From Xiphias gladius (lineage: Eukaryota > Chordata > Actinopteri > Istiophoriformes > Xiphiidae): a stretch of DNA of 64,000 nucleotides. The DNA lies in assembly GCF_016859285.1 (NCBI RefSeq), contig NC_053420.1:7051501-7115500 (forward strand), read 5' to 3'. A program made the translations under genes and the position numbers. Positions 12,501-24,885 of this stretch are shown here, piece by piece (within the stretch, counting starts at the first letter, position 1; every line of letters begins with the position of its first letter). The notes under the pieces are model-generated. The model saw only the letters and a list, made by a program, of their open reading frames with translations, did no database searches and was not told where the DNA came from.

Positions 12501-15500
12501 AGATAATAAAGGCGATAGAGGAATTGAATGTTTTCTATTTTTATGTCCTTCTGCTCGGTGCATTTTTCATTATGACTTGCAGGCACCACTTTTTTTTTGT
12601 GTTTGCAGTTAGATTTTAATCTCGTTTCCCTTCAGACGGCTATTTTCTTTAGCTTAGTATGTTTTCGCACACAGTGGGTTGCAAGGGATCTTTCCCTGTA
12701 GCAGAATTACAGAGATGTGCACACTTATCGAACGGACATATACAGTAGTTTTAAAAGCCCGACGCGCTCTGTCCATTAAGACTTCTCTCTCTCTTTTGTC
12801 GTCTCCCTGTAGTTTCTGGCGGGGATGATTGTGACAATATTGACCGACATCATCCATTTTGGGATCTACTACCCGCTGAATGACCTCGCAATACCGAGGG
12901 GGCGGGACGTGTTTCGCTTCAGCGCAGGAATGGCCATCCTCAGCCTGCTGCTCAAACCTGCGTCCTGCTTCTTTGTTTACCAAATGTACCGCGAACGTGG
13001 AGGAGATTACAATGTCAACTTTGGTAAGTGCCACCAGATGTTGGGCTCCCAGTCAAGTATTTTTTTCGGTTTTTGAAGATGTTGTCGTGTGTCACTAAGG
13101 CTGGTTATGAAGAAGCTCATTTTTAGTTCTGATATAGAAATCAACAGGAATTTAAACACTTCCAAAAGTCTGATTCTTACAAAGGAAATTGATGATATTT
13201 TACTGCTCATTTGAATTTATAGTGATGAAGCCAGTTACGTATGATCTAATTCCATTTGGAGAAGGAGATGACACGGCAAATAACTCATTAAATAAAGGTT
13301 TATTTTACAAGTATGATTTAGTATAATTTCAGAACCACTGAGAAAATGATCTAAAATGTAAGGTTTTCTGCTTCCCACAAAAAAGGATCCCAAGTCCTGA
13401 GTGTGACCAAAGCATGAGGTCCAGTGTGATGCATGTTTCCTGGGGCGCTTTGAGATCCTCCCTGTGTTGTTTTATGCTGTTTGTCATGAAAGGCCTGCCA
13501 AGTGCTGCACAAACCGGGTAGACTCTGTTACTTAACCAATGGCAGATGATTCCACAGTCAAACTAATTAGCTACAGTCACAAGACTTGAAAATGCAGCGA
13601 AATATCCGAGCTGCGGTTCAGCCAGGCAGGGAAAATCATTTCTCCGCGAGTTGTCTATAACATATGTGTGTCGTCCTGGCCACAAGTTCAGACTGCATGG
13701 AAGATCGCATTAAACCCATGGAGGCTGAAAAACGTATGATCTGGCATGATAGAAAAATAGCTTAGGATTGATGTGAAAAGAAGCAGAGACGGAGTCTGTA
13801 GCGGAGAACACAGAGTCAGAGAGTTTCGTGACGTTATCGACTGCTGAGTATATAGCTCTCAAGATACAGCATGTTCTTTTATTAACCGTGTTTGGCCATT
13901 GATTTGTGGACTGGGACTGCTGAGAGTTTTCCATCAGAAATCCCACAGAGCTCAGAAGACTGCTGGACTCATGATCACTCATGGATTCATCTATATGGAA
14001 CAACTAACTAACTAACAGTATGTGCTTGTATTCATTATTTGTAGGATTTCATGGTAGTTTTCAGAATGGCTCCAGACAGCGGTAGTAAGCTTTTCTTGTC
14101 TCGACTTGGTGAATGTTTGCCTTCATAAAAAGAAAAAGAGCAAAATGGTAAAAAATAAACCAGAATGTGGGAGTGCAATGGTGAAAAATTACTCGCTATA
14201 ATATTGTCAGCTTAAATAGTAATTTATTACACTGCACACTGGGAAATGTAATGACATTTTTCCGGCATTGCCACCCAAGACTGCAGTGGACAAAATACAT
14301 CTCCTGATTTGACTGTTTGAAGGATAATTGAATATTGATGAATCTGTTCTCTCTGTGGTTTTACCTTAACGCCACATACACACAGCGGGTACATCTATCA
14401 GACTGTGATTGGCCTCGTAGTGACTGATGAATGTAGCTAATGTTAGTCTCAGATGATGTGTGTTTTAATTGCTTTCTGATTGCATCGTTGGCATTAACAT
14501 GGTTCCCCGCTGCTCTGAGCACTCTTGAGTCGCAGGTAGTCAGGTACCTGTGAGTGAACTGTATCCCAAGTTCCCCGAATCTTGATTGCCAGCTCTTTTT
14601 TGCCGGTTTAAATCATTCAAGGTTTGTGTCTTTAGTTTTACTTCTACATCGCCTAACACACTAAAGGCCGTAAGACTGAGCAACCCCACGTCTGCTATCA
14701 ATTTAATTGACTCTGAGTCTGGATTTAGCGTGCTGAAGCAGTGTGCATGGGGCTCTAATGTAGGTGCAATAGTTTTGAGGGCCTTGCCTCAAAACTATAG
14801 CTCTAAACTGTAAGGAATGGACTGAACAGTGTGCTTGTCTGCTGTAATATAAGCAGCAGTCATTAGCACGCTAGCTAACTTACTATCCACGCTAGTTGTG
14901 TTAACCACTTCCAGGGCTAATTAAAAGTTAGCATACTGTATCGCCTGCTCACTACTTGGTTAGACTTTAGGCTAACGTTAGCAGCTCTGTTATCGGATTT
15001 GGGAAGGTTTTCGCTCCAGCAACCCCCCCCAGCCAGACCTGAGATACTGTTATGTGACCAGACACATCTTTTTTTTTTTTTTCTTTTTTCTTGTAAAAGT
15101 TCAAAATATTTTTGACTGCTAAAAATACCAACAATAAAGTGTAAATCAAACCACTGTGTCACAGTGTAGTGTGTTTTTGTAGTAAGCGTCCGTGCAGGGT
15201 TGGATTAGAGCGAAATTACAGTAGGATATTTCTCCTCACCATACTATACTGTTATACTAGCCTAGATAGCTACCCTGCAATAGCGGGGACCTATAAGCTC
15301 AAGTCACGTTTTTTTTTTTACATTTTACATTTATTCGTTTGGCGGATGCTTCTGTTCAAAGGAGCTATTGTTGTGGCCGTGTTCCAGCGTCAGAACACGT
15401 TAACCCTACCTAATTAGCATGCAAAAGATCGCAATGCGCTTCGTTCTACACACGGTAGAGTCGTCTTTGCGTTTTTCTCTGACAATGACGGGATACTTAA

Positions 15501-17726
15501 AAATAGCGGAGAAGCGAAAGAAAATTGTGAAACTTGGGTTGTAAAAGAAGGTACCATGTTCTCAGCAACAGACACACCCCATTCAAAGCGATTTATTTAT
15601 TTATTTTTTGAGAAAGAGCTAGAGAAAGAGAGAGAGAGAGATAAAGAGCATACTAGGTGAGTAAGAGGTTTATACGTGTCAGCTGGAGAGTGAGAGTCAG
15701 AATTTTCAATGTGTTAATGTTAATGGTAACTAGCTAACTAGCTACTAAAATCTGCCAGCAACAGGTATAATTTCAGCAAAACTGACAGTCGCTGGATAAA
15801 AATGAAGTCTGCTCTTGTCTACCTCTGTCAGACATCACGGAGCCCTTCGTTTAAAAATTACTACCAACTTTGAGTGGTAAAATCTGCCACCGTGGAGGGT
15901 GGTGTCACTGAACGGTCAACCCCTAGATGTTCTCAGCTGGCCTGTGGTTTACGCAGTCCATCAATGTGTAATCCTCGTATGAGAATTTCTCAAAACCTAA
16001 ATTACCCTGTTCTTTTCTTGTATGTCATCATTTCTGACCTCACAGTCTGTTGTTTTTTTTCATACTGCACTGTCATGTTGTTTCTAAGTGAACACTCTCG
16101 TGTTTTTCCTGTTATGATTTGACCATTTCTCTTCCCTTTTTCTTCTCTTCTCTTCTCTTCTCCACTGCTGACCTTTGACCTCTCAGACTTAGAGACCTCT
16201 GTGGACAGTCGATGCACTACGGATAGTGCTGACAGTGCCTTTATTGGCCGCCGTTATTGATTCCCGGCATCCTTTTTACCATTTCTCTCCTCCCATCATC
16301 CTCTTCCACCCCCTTCCACGCAGGAAGAAAGAGTACAAATCAGGCTGTAGGACAAAAAAAGGACTTTTTTTCCCTTGATATTTCTTTCCTGATTATTATC
16401 GTGTTCATGTTAAGTTGTCCTTCTTTCTCTTCATCTTTTCATCTGTCTGTTCCCATCTTCATCAGTCTTCATTACCCTCCGATACCTGCCTGCATAGCTG
16501 TGAATGCTTGTCAGTACAGTATGTTTGTCTATTCTATTATATGTTTATATGTTTCTGCAAGTTTGCCCCCATGTTTTATTCATATTTTTACTCTCCAGAC
16601 GCCTCATTAGTGTTTGTGTATTATGTTTGCATATATTTAAAGCAGAGCTGCATGATGGTGCACATTCTCGAATCAGCCTAATTACAGTCAACATAATGTT
16701 GACTCATAATAGACGACGAATGCCACACGTTTGTATGCGCACTCACTGTAGAAGATGACAGGTGACTGAAGGTTTTTTGAGCAACTTGATGCAGTTCTTT
16801 AAAATTATTTATGTATTTTTATGTTTTTAAATAAAAGATAATAAACGTCACAGTTGCCTTAATAAAATTAAAATGGTAAATCATCAAAACTCTGAAATGA
16901 AACTAAATGACTTGTTTGTCAGCAGTGATATGTGCGTGTTTTGTGAGAGTAATAGAACTCCGGGCCACGCCAAGGTAAGAGTGTGTGGGCCTTTGAACTT
17001 CCAAAAACGCCATCGCTATTCTGTCCACGTCGAAGTCGGAGCTGTTTGTAGAGCATCACAGGGAGTCCTATAAGACGTTTCAGATGGATTATAACCTGGC
17101 ACTGCCTTTGTGGAATTCATTATAAGGCCTGTTTACATGACGTACGGCATAACGTAGCCAGGAACTTGTTTGCGCAGGTTTTCAGTGTAAACAGCTCCAT
17201 AACGCCACTCAACGAGGCGCTATGAATGCAATGTGCCGTTTTCCCGGTCTAGTGCTCACCAGCACCGGTGTGTGCTGTACTGTACGCTGGCAAAGTCGGT
17301 TTCCTGCATTATAATCTATATTTATCCAGAGGGGGCCAGATGCTCGAGTCAAGATAACAGATCTGCCCAACTGTGTCATTAATCTGTGTGTGAGAAGACG
17401 TGAGTGTGAAAAACCAGGAAAAGAACAGAGCAAGTTGGGCAGAAGCTTTCTAAGGATTCATTCTCTGTGCAAACTGTTTAAAGATGTACATCAACAACAG
17501 TCCATTCCCCAAAACAAGAGCCTTGATTAGATATGATTATGAATGATGCATTTGCATGGCAGGGACTGTGTGTGTTGAAGGCGTTTGGCTTGTCTCTGCA
17601 GGTTTCCCCTCTGTATCACGAAACAGAGACGCCTACCAGTCCATTGACCAGCAGGACGAGTCTTCCAGCCCAGCGAATCCCTTCAACCAGGCCCAGGACA
17701 GCAAACCAGGAGTCCGCACATACTGA
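9496..17726 (+). CDS. agtrap: Angiotensin II type-1 receptor-associated protein
   Basis: AGTRAP is a small multi-pass membrane protein of ER, Golgi and endosomes that binds the C-terminal tail of the AT1 angiotensin receptor and promotes its internalisation. Coding exons are 9496-9522, 10804-10838, 11038-11146, 12813-13023 and 17602-17726. Phases agree at every junction and give 168 aa, against 159 in human. The ATG opens MEIPAINLK, matching the family N-terminus. Hydrophobic segments lie at about residues 10-28, 33-52, 60-80 and 95-112. Family landmarks are VHWLLTVWG, FAWGNFSVLAIGVWAIAQRD, SIDAV, then GMAILSLLLKPASCFFVYQM and YRERGG. The hydrophilic tail includes AYQSIDQQ and ends KPGVRTY. 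A polyadenylation signal AATAAA lies at 17907-17912. Convergent with rnf207. Confidence 0.94.
10395..10705 (+). repeat. Teleost interspersed repeat (gattaatc / attttctgtcta family), copy 1
   Basis: Diagnostic phrases are tgagcgattaatcattcagt, atgtcagaaaatagtgaa, acttcccaaaacccagagag and gcgattaattttctgtctaa. Related copies in the same orientation lie at 46005-46310 and 63225-63480. Non-coding, in agtrap intron 1; family not assigned. Confidence 0.7.
10804..10838 (+). CDS. agtrap: agtrap coding exon 2
   Basis: A 35-bp exon between ttattatag and |gtgagtg. It encodes AIVLVHWLLTV plus a split Trp codon, the first membrane segment. Confidence 0.88.
11038..11146 (+). CDS. agtrap: agtrap coding exon 3
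   Basis: The acceptor is tttcctttag and the donor ATCATG|gtgagt. The exon encodes GCMAWLPTSFAWGNFSVLA and IGVWAIAQRDSIDAVIM, including the highly conserved AQRDSIDA block. Confidence 0.93.
12813..13023 (+). CDS. agtrap: agtrap coding exon 4
   Basis: The acceptor is tctccctgtag and the donor TTTG|gtaagt. The exon encodes two membrane segments around TDIIHFGIYYP and FSAGMAILSLLLKPASC, then YRERGGDYNVNFG. One base of a split Gly codon remains at the end. Confidence 0.94.
13024..17601 (+). other. agtrap intron 4, 4.6 kb
   Basis: No conserved coding segment apart from a possible alternative last exon at 16187-16260. Low-complexity tracts include a T-run near 15067-15089, short GA runs near 15620-15650 and TCTTC repeats at 16140-16160. 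Several open frames up to 117 codons occur in the T-rich part and have no motif. Confidence 0.6.
16187..16260 (+). CDS. agtrap: Candidate alternative last exon of agtrap
   Basis: A pyrimidine-rich tract (tctcttctcttctcttctcc, then tgacctctcag) forms a strong acceptor at 16185-16186. If exon 4 (ending TTTG, one base of a codon left) were spliced here, the frame reads DLETSVDSRCTTD and continues to SADSAFIGRRY, then TGA at 16258-16260, giving a 24-residue alternative tail. This is inferred from splice signal and phase only; no homology is recognised and it may be chance. Confidence 0.3.
17602..17726 (+). CDS. agtrap: agtrap coding exon 5 (stop codon)
   Basis: The acceptor is tgtctctgcag. The exon completes Gly and encodes FPSVSRNRDAYQSIDQQ and the polar tail up to TGA at 17724-17726. 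Confidence 0.92.
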
Positions 17727-17906
17727 GAGAAGCAGGCGGTGAACAGTACAGTGTTTTCCTCTGACTTCTTGTGCAGCAGTGCGTTGCTTAGAGGCTGGTT
17801 TTACAATCGGTCCATTTGTTTCGTACAGTCGGTCGTCTGCAGATTGCAGCATCTTCATTATGGTAAATCATTCATTATGTGTGGGTTTTAGAATGATACG
17901 TGGCGT

Positions 17907-17912
17907 AATAAA
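17907..17912 (+). terminator. agtrap polyadenylation signal AATAAA
   Basis: Canonical AATAAA, 181 bases after the agtrap stop codon, in the sequence gcgtaataaaaccc. Confidence 0.6.
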
Positions 17913-20022
17913 ACCCATTTAAATTTTTTCTTCAAAGGTGGGAATGTGTTTTTTTGCTGAGCCGGCGCGTCACTGCTGAATGAATACAGAGGAACAACTG
18001 CTCCACCGCTCTGTTATTGTCTTAACCGGCTACTATTTTTAGTGGAGAGATGTTGAATGGAACTGTTGTGTTTGCGGGAGGTTTTGTTAGTTTACTTTTT
18101 CCAAGTGAGTCATTTTTACAAAAGGTGGCACTTACAGACATTAAGAGTCATGTCTGTTTCTCTTTGTGTTCTGTAAATTATTAAGTACCCATTGTATGCA
18201 GTGTGTTATTTTCCAGTTAGTCTTCGCTTTACGGCACAGCCATGCTTAAAGCACTGGGGAGTTTTTAACACAAGAGTGTCGAGCCTCAGACGCTACCTTG
18301 TGCCTTCGTACCTTTTCAGCTAACAAGAGCCGTGAAATCCTTCGACTGAGTTGAACACATGACGACTAAAATTGGAGTTCCGGGCCTTTTCAATTATCTT
18401 CACGTTGATCTATTCAAACTTTTAAAAAAAAAAAGAGAAATATGAAGATTTTCTTTAATGATCAAGTAAGGGTCGGTTCTCTGTGTATAAAAAACAAAAT
18501 GTTCTCATTTCAAACCATTTTAAATGTATTATTCTTATAGTTATTGTCATAAGTGAAGGGCCTCGAGACGCAGACACTCATTTGTTATGTAAATCTTCTT
18601 TCAATGATCAAGTTAATGTGTATAAGCAGTAGACATGAGACATCAAAAATGTCAAATGAAGGGTTTTAAGCCTTGAAATATTCACAGCAACACTGTCATT
18701 AGTGCTCAGTGAACAATGAATCGTATTGGATACGATTCATTGAGCATAGAATGAAGTGCGCACTCGGTTTTAGTGTGTCGATGACGTTAAAGTTATAGCG
18801 GTTAGAGCATAAGGAAAGCAGACTTTGCTGAGTGATTGCATCATTAGGATTCTTCACAGCCAGTTCTCTTTTGTAAGTGTTACAAGTTTGAGGTTCCCGT
18901 TTTGAAATCACGACGAGTGTACGTGACACAACACAGGTGTGGTGACTACAGTAGGTTGGTTACATTATGTGAACTAGAAGATAATAGGTCTTAATTCAGT
19001 GTATGCACGGAGATACAGTGGCCCAGTTGCAAACCCAGTGAGCCTATAAGATCCCCACACTAAAACGACTGCAGTACCACATAATGTCCACATACTCTGT
19101 GATAACTCGGAGATAAAGTCAGAATTTGAAACTTCAGTTTGTCGCACTTTTTTTTAGGAGGTTAGAAAATAAACAAGCTCGTGCTGTCTGGTGCTCGGAG
19201 ATGACTGTGGATATCGCTTTCGTAATTCCGTTCATAATAAAGATAATTTTAAAATTGATAATAAACAAAAAATTATTTAATTTTAATTTTTTTTTTTTTT
19301 TTTTGCACCAGGAGCAGTGTGTTTAGGAGTAGGCAACTCACGGGGGTTTTTAATTAAGCGAAAAGGTACGACAAGATAATATACAGCTGGGAAAAAGGCG
19401 TCACGTAGAGATTAAGTAATTCTTATTGTCTCGATACCTGTTAAGTACTAGTTTTCTAGGAAACTGTAAAAGTATTTACTAAAAGAATATGCATCTTTTT
19501 TTTCCTCATGCTGTTAAATTTGCTTCAAGGATCCCAATGAAAAGGTGGGCATATCCTAAAATATAGGGCCGACATTGCCTTATTTTAGCTGTAGCGGCTT
19601 AATGACACTTGTTCTCAGAAAGAATGGATTTGATAGGCACGAGGAAAGACTACTTCAAAGATACAAAGACTATTACTACTACTACTGAAAGGTTTTCACT
19701 AAGTTGAGATTATAAAAGAAGATGTGGAAAAATGAACGTTTTAATGAAAATATTCCAGCTCTGCCTTAATTTTGGTCTTGATTTTTTTTCCCAAATGTTT
19801 TTTCTGTGACTGATCATATTTGCCACATTTTGTTTTTGGTTTTTCAACAACATGTTTGTTTTTGTCAGGATTTTTCATTTCAAGGTTGGTACTGATTTGA
19901 AATGTTATATGGCATGTAGTTTTTTTTTTTTTTTTTAATTACAAATAAAAGAAGAACAAGACAGACTGATTATCTTTTCCAATAAGCCTTACTATTCAGG
20001 TTAACTACCGTATGCAAAAATA
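17913..20022. other. Intergenic, agtrap to rnf207, first part
   Basis: No gene seen. It contains a perfect 13-bp hairpin at 18714-18742 and poly-T tracts at 19287-19304 and 19921-19936. Confidence 0.5.
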
Positions 20023-20407
20023 CGGTGGCCGTGGAGTGCAAATCGCAACGACGAATGGGAAAACACAACAAATCAAAAAATGCAACGTCATATAGGGCAT
20101 CACAACGGCAAATCAGAAAACACAATGACAAATGGGCAAACACAATAACATTAATTTCTACTGGAAACGGTAGGTACCCGCCATCAACAAGGACTGTAAC
20201 TGATTGGAAGAATGCACACTCCATCTTTTTTAACAGGAAGGAAAGGCTGCTTTTGCATGTAAACATGAGCTTTACCACAGTGAGGGCATACATCTTAATA
20301 CTTTTGATTCCCCCCTCCTTCCTTTTCCTTTGTCTAGCGTCTTGGTTTTTTTGATTTGTTGTAATGTTCTCCACTGCGTCGTTGTGATTTGTGCTTCACG
20401 GCCACCG
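20023..20407. mobile_element. hAT-type MITE with 8-bp target-site duplication
   Basis: A 385-bp element with terminal inverted repeats. The left end is cggtggccgtggagtgcaaa and the reverse complement of the right end is cggtggccgtgaagcacaaa; similarity continues for about 70 bp into the element, past acaacaaatcaaaaaa. Flanks are caaaaata (20015-20022) and caaaaaca (20408-20415), a 7/8 match consistent with the 8-bp duplication of hAT elements. The interior carries repeated acaacaaatca / acggcaaatca units and no transposase. Confidence 0.75.
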
Positions 20408-22240
20408 CAAAAACAGGATTTATATGACATTTTCACGTGTGTGCACAGTGATTCTAAACATTTTGAGACTGACTACTCACTCGCGTCCATGCAAACTTTC
20501 AGAATTTTCTCTCTCCACTCTTCTCTCATGTATTTTTCATTCTTCGTCTCTGTCATACATCTCTGTTTACTCTCACCCTGCTCCTCTCAAACGTCTCTTT
20601 ATCTCCCTGCTTTTATTTATCCGGCCAGACAAGACATTTATCTTCCTTCCTTTCCTGTCCTCTACCCTTTTTTTTTTTTTTTTGCACTCCACTGTGCATT
20701 TTCCCAAAGACATACCACCTTCAGTCTTAACCCATTTTCAGTGAGTGCCAAAACTTGTCAAAGCTCACCTCAACCACTGGTTACACTATAACAGCACCTG
20801 GGGGCTCGGCTTAAAATGACACCAATGTGTTAAAAGTATGAAACGAGCCTCATGAAAGTTTTAAGATTTCTTTTCCGTCTGCTGCCTGCACTTGCACTGT
20901 AAATATAACAAGAGTAATTACAGTGATAATACTGAATGCACCTGCAACGAAAAACACCTGATTTTCAAAGTTCACCCACACAGACCCCGGGTGAAAACGA
21001 GTCTTCCTCAATAAATTACATAAAGTATTGAAGTAGTACACACACCGTGTAAACTTGCGGTCAGGGTTCAGGTCCCTGATGGCTTTAATTATCGCAAGGC
21101 AGCAAACTCTGGTTACTGTGGAGCTGCAAGCCCTTGAGGTAACAGCCTTGTCATCTGTTTATATATAGTAGAGCCTCGTGGGCCTCTTTGGATGAATGAG
21201 TGGAAACTTTAATCACTGCAGCGGCAACAGCGGCGATCCTGTGCACGTCCGTGTGCGCAAGCACACGCTAACTTTCCCGCTGACTCTGCCATAGCTGCTG
21301 CACGTTCCAACACCTCAGAGCGCGGCCCGGTAATTATAGTTGTCCAAACATCAATGGTACACGTCCCTTTTTGAGGTCGGTCTGCGTGGATCAAAGAACT
21401 AGAGCCGCCATGTTGTATTGAGAGACTGAGGCAGCATCGTCACAAAAAGCAGCCTCATAAAAAAGGTTATACAGCCATCACTTCTGAAAGCAAGAGGTGT
21501 ATTCTCATTCTCCGGAGGGTAGCTAATAATTGATTATTGTGGAGGCATGTTAATGTACTCCTTCATACAAAGATGCTTGGGATGTAGGATGCAGTCTAGA
21601 TGAGAGAGGTTGAGGGAAAAGTTAAGTCTGTCAGAAAACAGGAAACTGCTCAATTACCAAACTATATCCTGGACTGAACATCACAAATTGCCTCAGCGTC
21701 TTTGCAGTTAAAATGTCGTGCTTCTCAGTGGGTCTGAAATTTGATTTAATTTCCTAATCCTCCGCATTTCCTAAAAGAACTATGCAATTTCCTGCTAAAT
21801 GTAGGTGAATTGGTACACTTCTGATTAAATTGATTCTGACAAATCTCCAGCAAAACCTAGATAATCCTGTAATCAATGCACAGCGGATAAGTTGGGCGTG
21901 CAAAAAAATGCATACAATTCAACTTACTGTATACGGAGAATAAAAGTTACCAATAATAAAAGAATAATCGGTGAATATTTACTTTGATATAAATGGAGCT
22001 TTTCCTTTGAGGAATTTACTGTTTTCCCTATTAAAATAGTTGATGGAAGGTTAAGTTACCTTCCTGACAGTTCACTCTTTAAAAGACACATTAGAGAAAC
22101 GACGACAGTAAGCAACAGTAAAGACACTGTTGCATCCATGAATAAGTTAACCCAACCAAAACATGAAGAATTTTGAGGCTGCAGAGCCAGGTGGCGTCGT
22201 TTTTTTTTTTGCTTGCAAAAACAAAACAAAACAATCGGGT
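20408..22240. other. Intergenic, no gene seen
   Basis: T/C-rich sequence with a poly-T at 20669-20683. Overlapping plus-strand open frames at 20330-20791 arise from pyrimidine-rich sequence and have no motif. Nothing else recognised. Confidence 0.5.
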
Positions 22241-22640
22241 GTGTCGCGATTCCAGTTATACTCCACCAGAGCTCCAGATATCCTGGGACTTTCTTCCTGC
22301 TCCCGGGTCCACCTGCTCACCTGTTTCCCGTTCCCAATCAGTGGCTCGTCCCGCTCACCTACACACCTGTTCCTCGTTTCCCTCATTTTCTCCCCTGTAT
22401 TTACGCCAGCCCCCCCCCCCCCAGTCAGTTGTTGGATTGTTTGCCCATGTCTCAGTTTGTTTCCCCTCCGTGCTGTTCATGCAATTACGCTCTCGCCCCT
22501 GCTACCTCTGTTAAATTATCTGTCGTCTGCCTGTAAGCCCGGGTCTTCGTCATTTGTTCTGTTATAAAGGAACTTCACTGCACCAACCTGCCCGCGCGCC
22601 TGCATTTGGGTCCTCCCTCCCTGCCTGTGCTCCTACCCCC
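22240..22640 (+). repeat. LTR-like or other interspersed repeat fragment
   Basis: GC-rich block with phrases common in teleost repeats: cacctgttcctcgtttccct, cctgtatttacgccag (degenerate TATTTAA-like), ttgttggattgtttgccc, and, at the 3' end, ataaaggaacttcactgcac and gcgcctgcatttgggtcctc. The arrangement resembles a solo LTR, but ends and target duplication were not found. Three overlapping open frames here are artefacts of its composition. Confidence 0.4.
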
Positions 22641-24711
22641 ATCGAGATGTTTTAGTAATGAGGCCAAACAAGCCAAAAGCAGAGTAACAGAGTTAGCGGT
22701 TTTCAAATTCACAATAATCAGGGTTTTTTTTTTCCTTTTTCTTTTCTCCATGAAACCTATTGTACTTTCTTCTTTCCCTTTTGTGAGAGTGTGTGGGAGA
22801 GGTCTTAATTAACGGGCAACCTGTGTTAATGATTCATTTGTGCTGAGCTCTTGACCAGAATGGGAGGCCTTGGCTGTAAAAAGAGAGGGGGGGATGGTGG
22901 AAAGGAGAGATGGAGGAAGAGGATGGTGGGGGGGGACAGTGGAGAGGTAAAAGCAAAGGAGGTGGGGGAGGAAGCTACGGCCAGTGACCCAACAAGGTGT
23001 TGATTAACAAGGAGCTGCTGGGCTACCCCTCCCGAGTCTCGCGTGCGCGTAGGTTCGACACCTCCTCAGGCTCTCACACCTGTGATGCCTTCGCGCCAAG
23101 GACACGCTCGCTTGCTGCCGCTGTTGTTCGACGCAATAAAAGGAACTCAATTTGCCAGCTCTGCTATCGCATTAGTGACGATCCGCGGAGTTGACAGAAT
23201 GAATCTGTGCGCTTCAGCACTGCAGACCTCCAACGCAATAAGAAATGTTTTATTTACAACATCTAGAGGTGACCGATATTTCTGAAATCAGATTGGCCAG
23301 TACATTGTTTTTAAAGGCATTTATGTTGTATATTCCTGAGAAAAGCTATGACAGTGAAACTAACAACTTTTACTCCTTTTTATAAGTGAGGTTGTCGTGC
23401 CTGAGATAAATAATGGTTCAAATAGCGGGGAGACTTAAGATTTGCTGCAACTTCCTTGTCGCTTTCTTCTTCTTTATCGATTTTAAAATGATCAGAATCA
23501 ATACCGCAATCTTAGTCCTACAATCTTAACTCACAATATTAATTTAACTCAGACTTGATATTCTTGATATCTTGACATTCCTTCTTTTAAATTTATTTTT
23601 CTTTGTTCATTTCAATTATTTGTTAGTACTTTTCTGCTATTTCTTCACACTCTCCTCTCACCGACCCCCTACGAACTCAGTATAAACTAGTCTTACAGAC
23701 TGAGCCCAGAATCCCAAAATGTCTCTCCGCATTAACCAAATATTTTGAATTAAATAAATACAAAGAAAATTGCAAATACTATGTTTTCTCCTTCACACTT
23801 CCAAATGTAGGCCGAGCGGATGGGAATAAAAATATGACCCTGGAAGCTGCTGGGGTCAATTTGAAACCCCTGGCTATGACTCCTGGGTTAATTATACAGC
23901 ACGGGGGCACTGAGTGATAAAAAAAAACACATTGACATGCCTTGACCGACATGTCTCTATTTGAGTTTGAATGGACAGGAGAAAGAATCCCTCGTCTGGA
24001 AAGGAAGATCTTGATGGAAAAAAGTGGAATAATAGTCTCCCTATCTTAAATATCTTACTTAACCCCCACCTGGTGCCTGGAGCTGCTCAGTGGCCATCAG
24101 CCGAAAAAAAACAACAAGAAACAGTCATGCTCCAAACGCTTCAGAGATGAAACCAGTGTTCACACATGAAATTGATTCAGGAATGACATTTATTATGCCT
24201 CAAGCATCCCGGCTCCCCCGGGAGGGCTCTCTCAACCCCCGACCTTTTCACACTGTAGCCTCGTGCATCTGTCACTGGTGATAACGGCATCAGAATTGAT
24301 TCCAATTATCCTCCGGTCCACAGCAGCCAGCAGAGGAGGGGGTAAACAAATCCCCTCGCCATTAGGCTAAGAACTGATTGGTTTTAGTTGTTGTAAAGTA
24401 AACACTGTGGAAAAAAAGGAAAACAAAAACACTGCTTGTTGTCTCCTAGGGGCTATTCCTTAAAGGAAGAAAAAGAAAAGCTGGACTTATGGTGAAAAGC
24501 CTGAATTAAGTTAACCTAAACAGCCAATTTAGATCTCATCAATCTGGTTAAAACAATTAAACTGACTGTGTGTGCAGTTTGAAACCACAGACCTCGTGGT
24601 GTGCGCACATCGCAACAGTTGACAATGGAGATGATGGCAATTTGAAAGAGACCCCAGCAACGTTCACAGCCTCGGAGCAGCACAAAAGAAACACTCGCGC
24701 AAACGATGCAG
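22641..24711. other. Intergenic, no gene seen
   Basis: Includes a purine-rich G-run stretch at 22880-22975. No exon with motif support and no RNA gene. Confidence 0.5.
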
Positions 24712-24885
24712 AGCAGCTGTGACTCGGCAGGTAGAGTGGGTGGTCCATTGATTTCAGCGTTGGCAGTTCAGCACCTGGCCACATGTCGAAGTGTCCCGGA
24801 GTACGACACCGAGTCGCTCCCTGTGGTAAGGCCAGCCTTTTTGCATCGCAGCCTGCTGCCATCAGAGAATGAAATTGTGAAGCGT
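24712..24885 (+). repeat. Degenerate tRNA-derived SINE
   Basis: The start resembles a tRNA head: tcggcaggtagagtgggtgg (box-A-like) and gcgttggcagttcagc (decayed box B). It is followed by the SINE body phrase ggccacatgtcgaagtgtcc, then gagtacgacaccgagtcgct and tcgcagcctgctgccatcag, all familiar from teleost SINEs. The tRNA part could not fold or function as a tRNA gene. A 151-codon open frame on the opposite strand spans this element and is not a gene. Confidence 0.65.

Noticed and set aside
22163..22567. Three overlapping proline/cysteine-rich open frames
   Set aside because: They lie in a C/T-rich repeat-like block, all three frames are open for the same compositional reason, and there is no family match.
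24712..24790. tRNA-like sequence
   Set aside because: Box A and B likenesses are decayed and continue into a SINE body, so not a working tRNA gene. No other tRNA, rRNA or snoRNA gene was found by eye.
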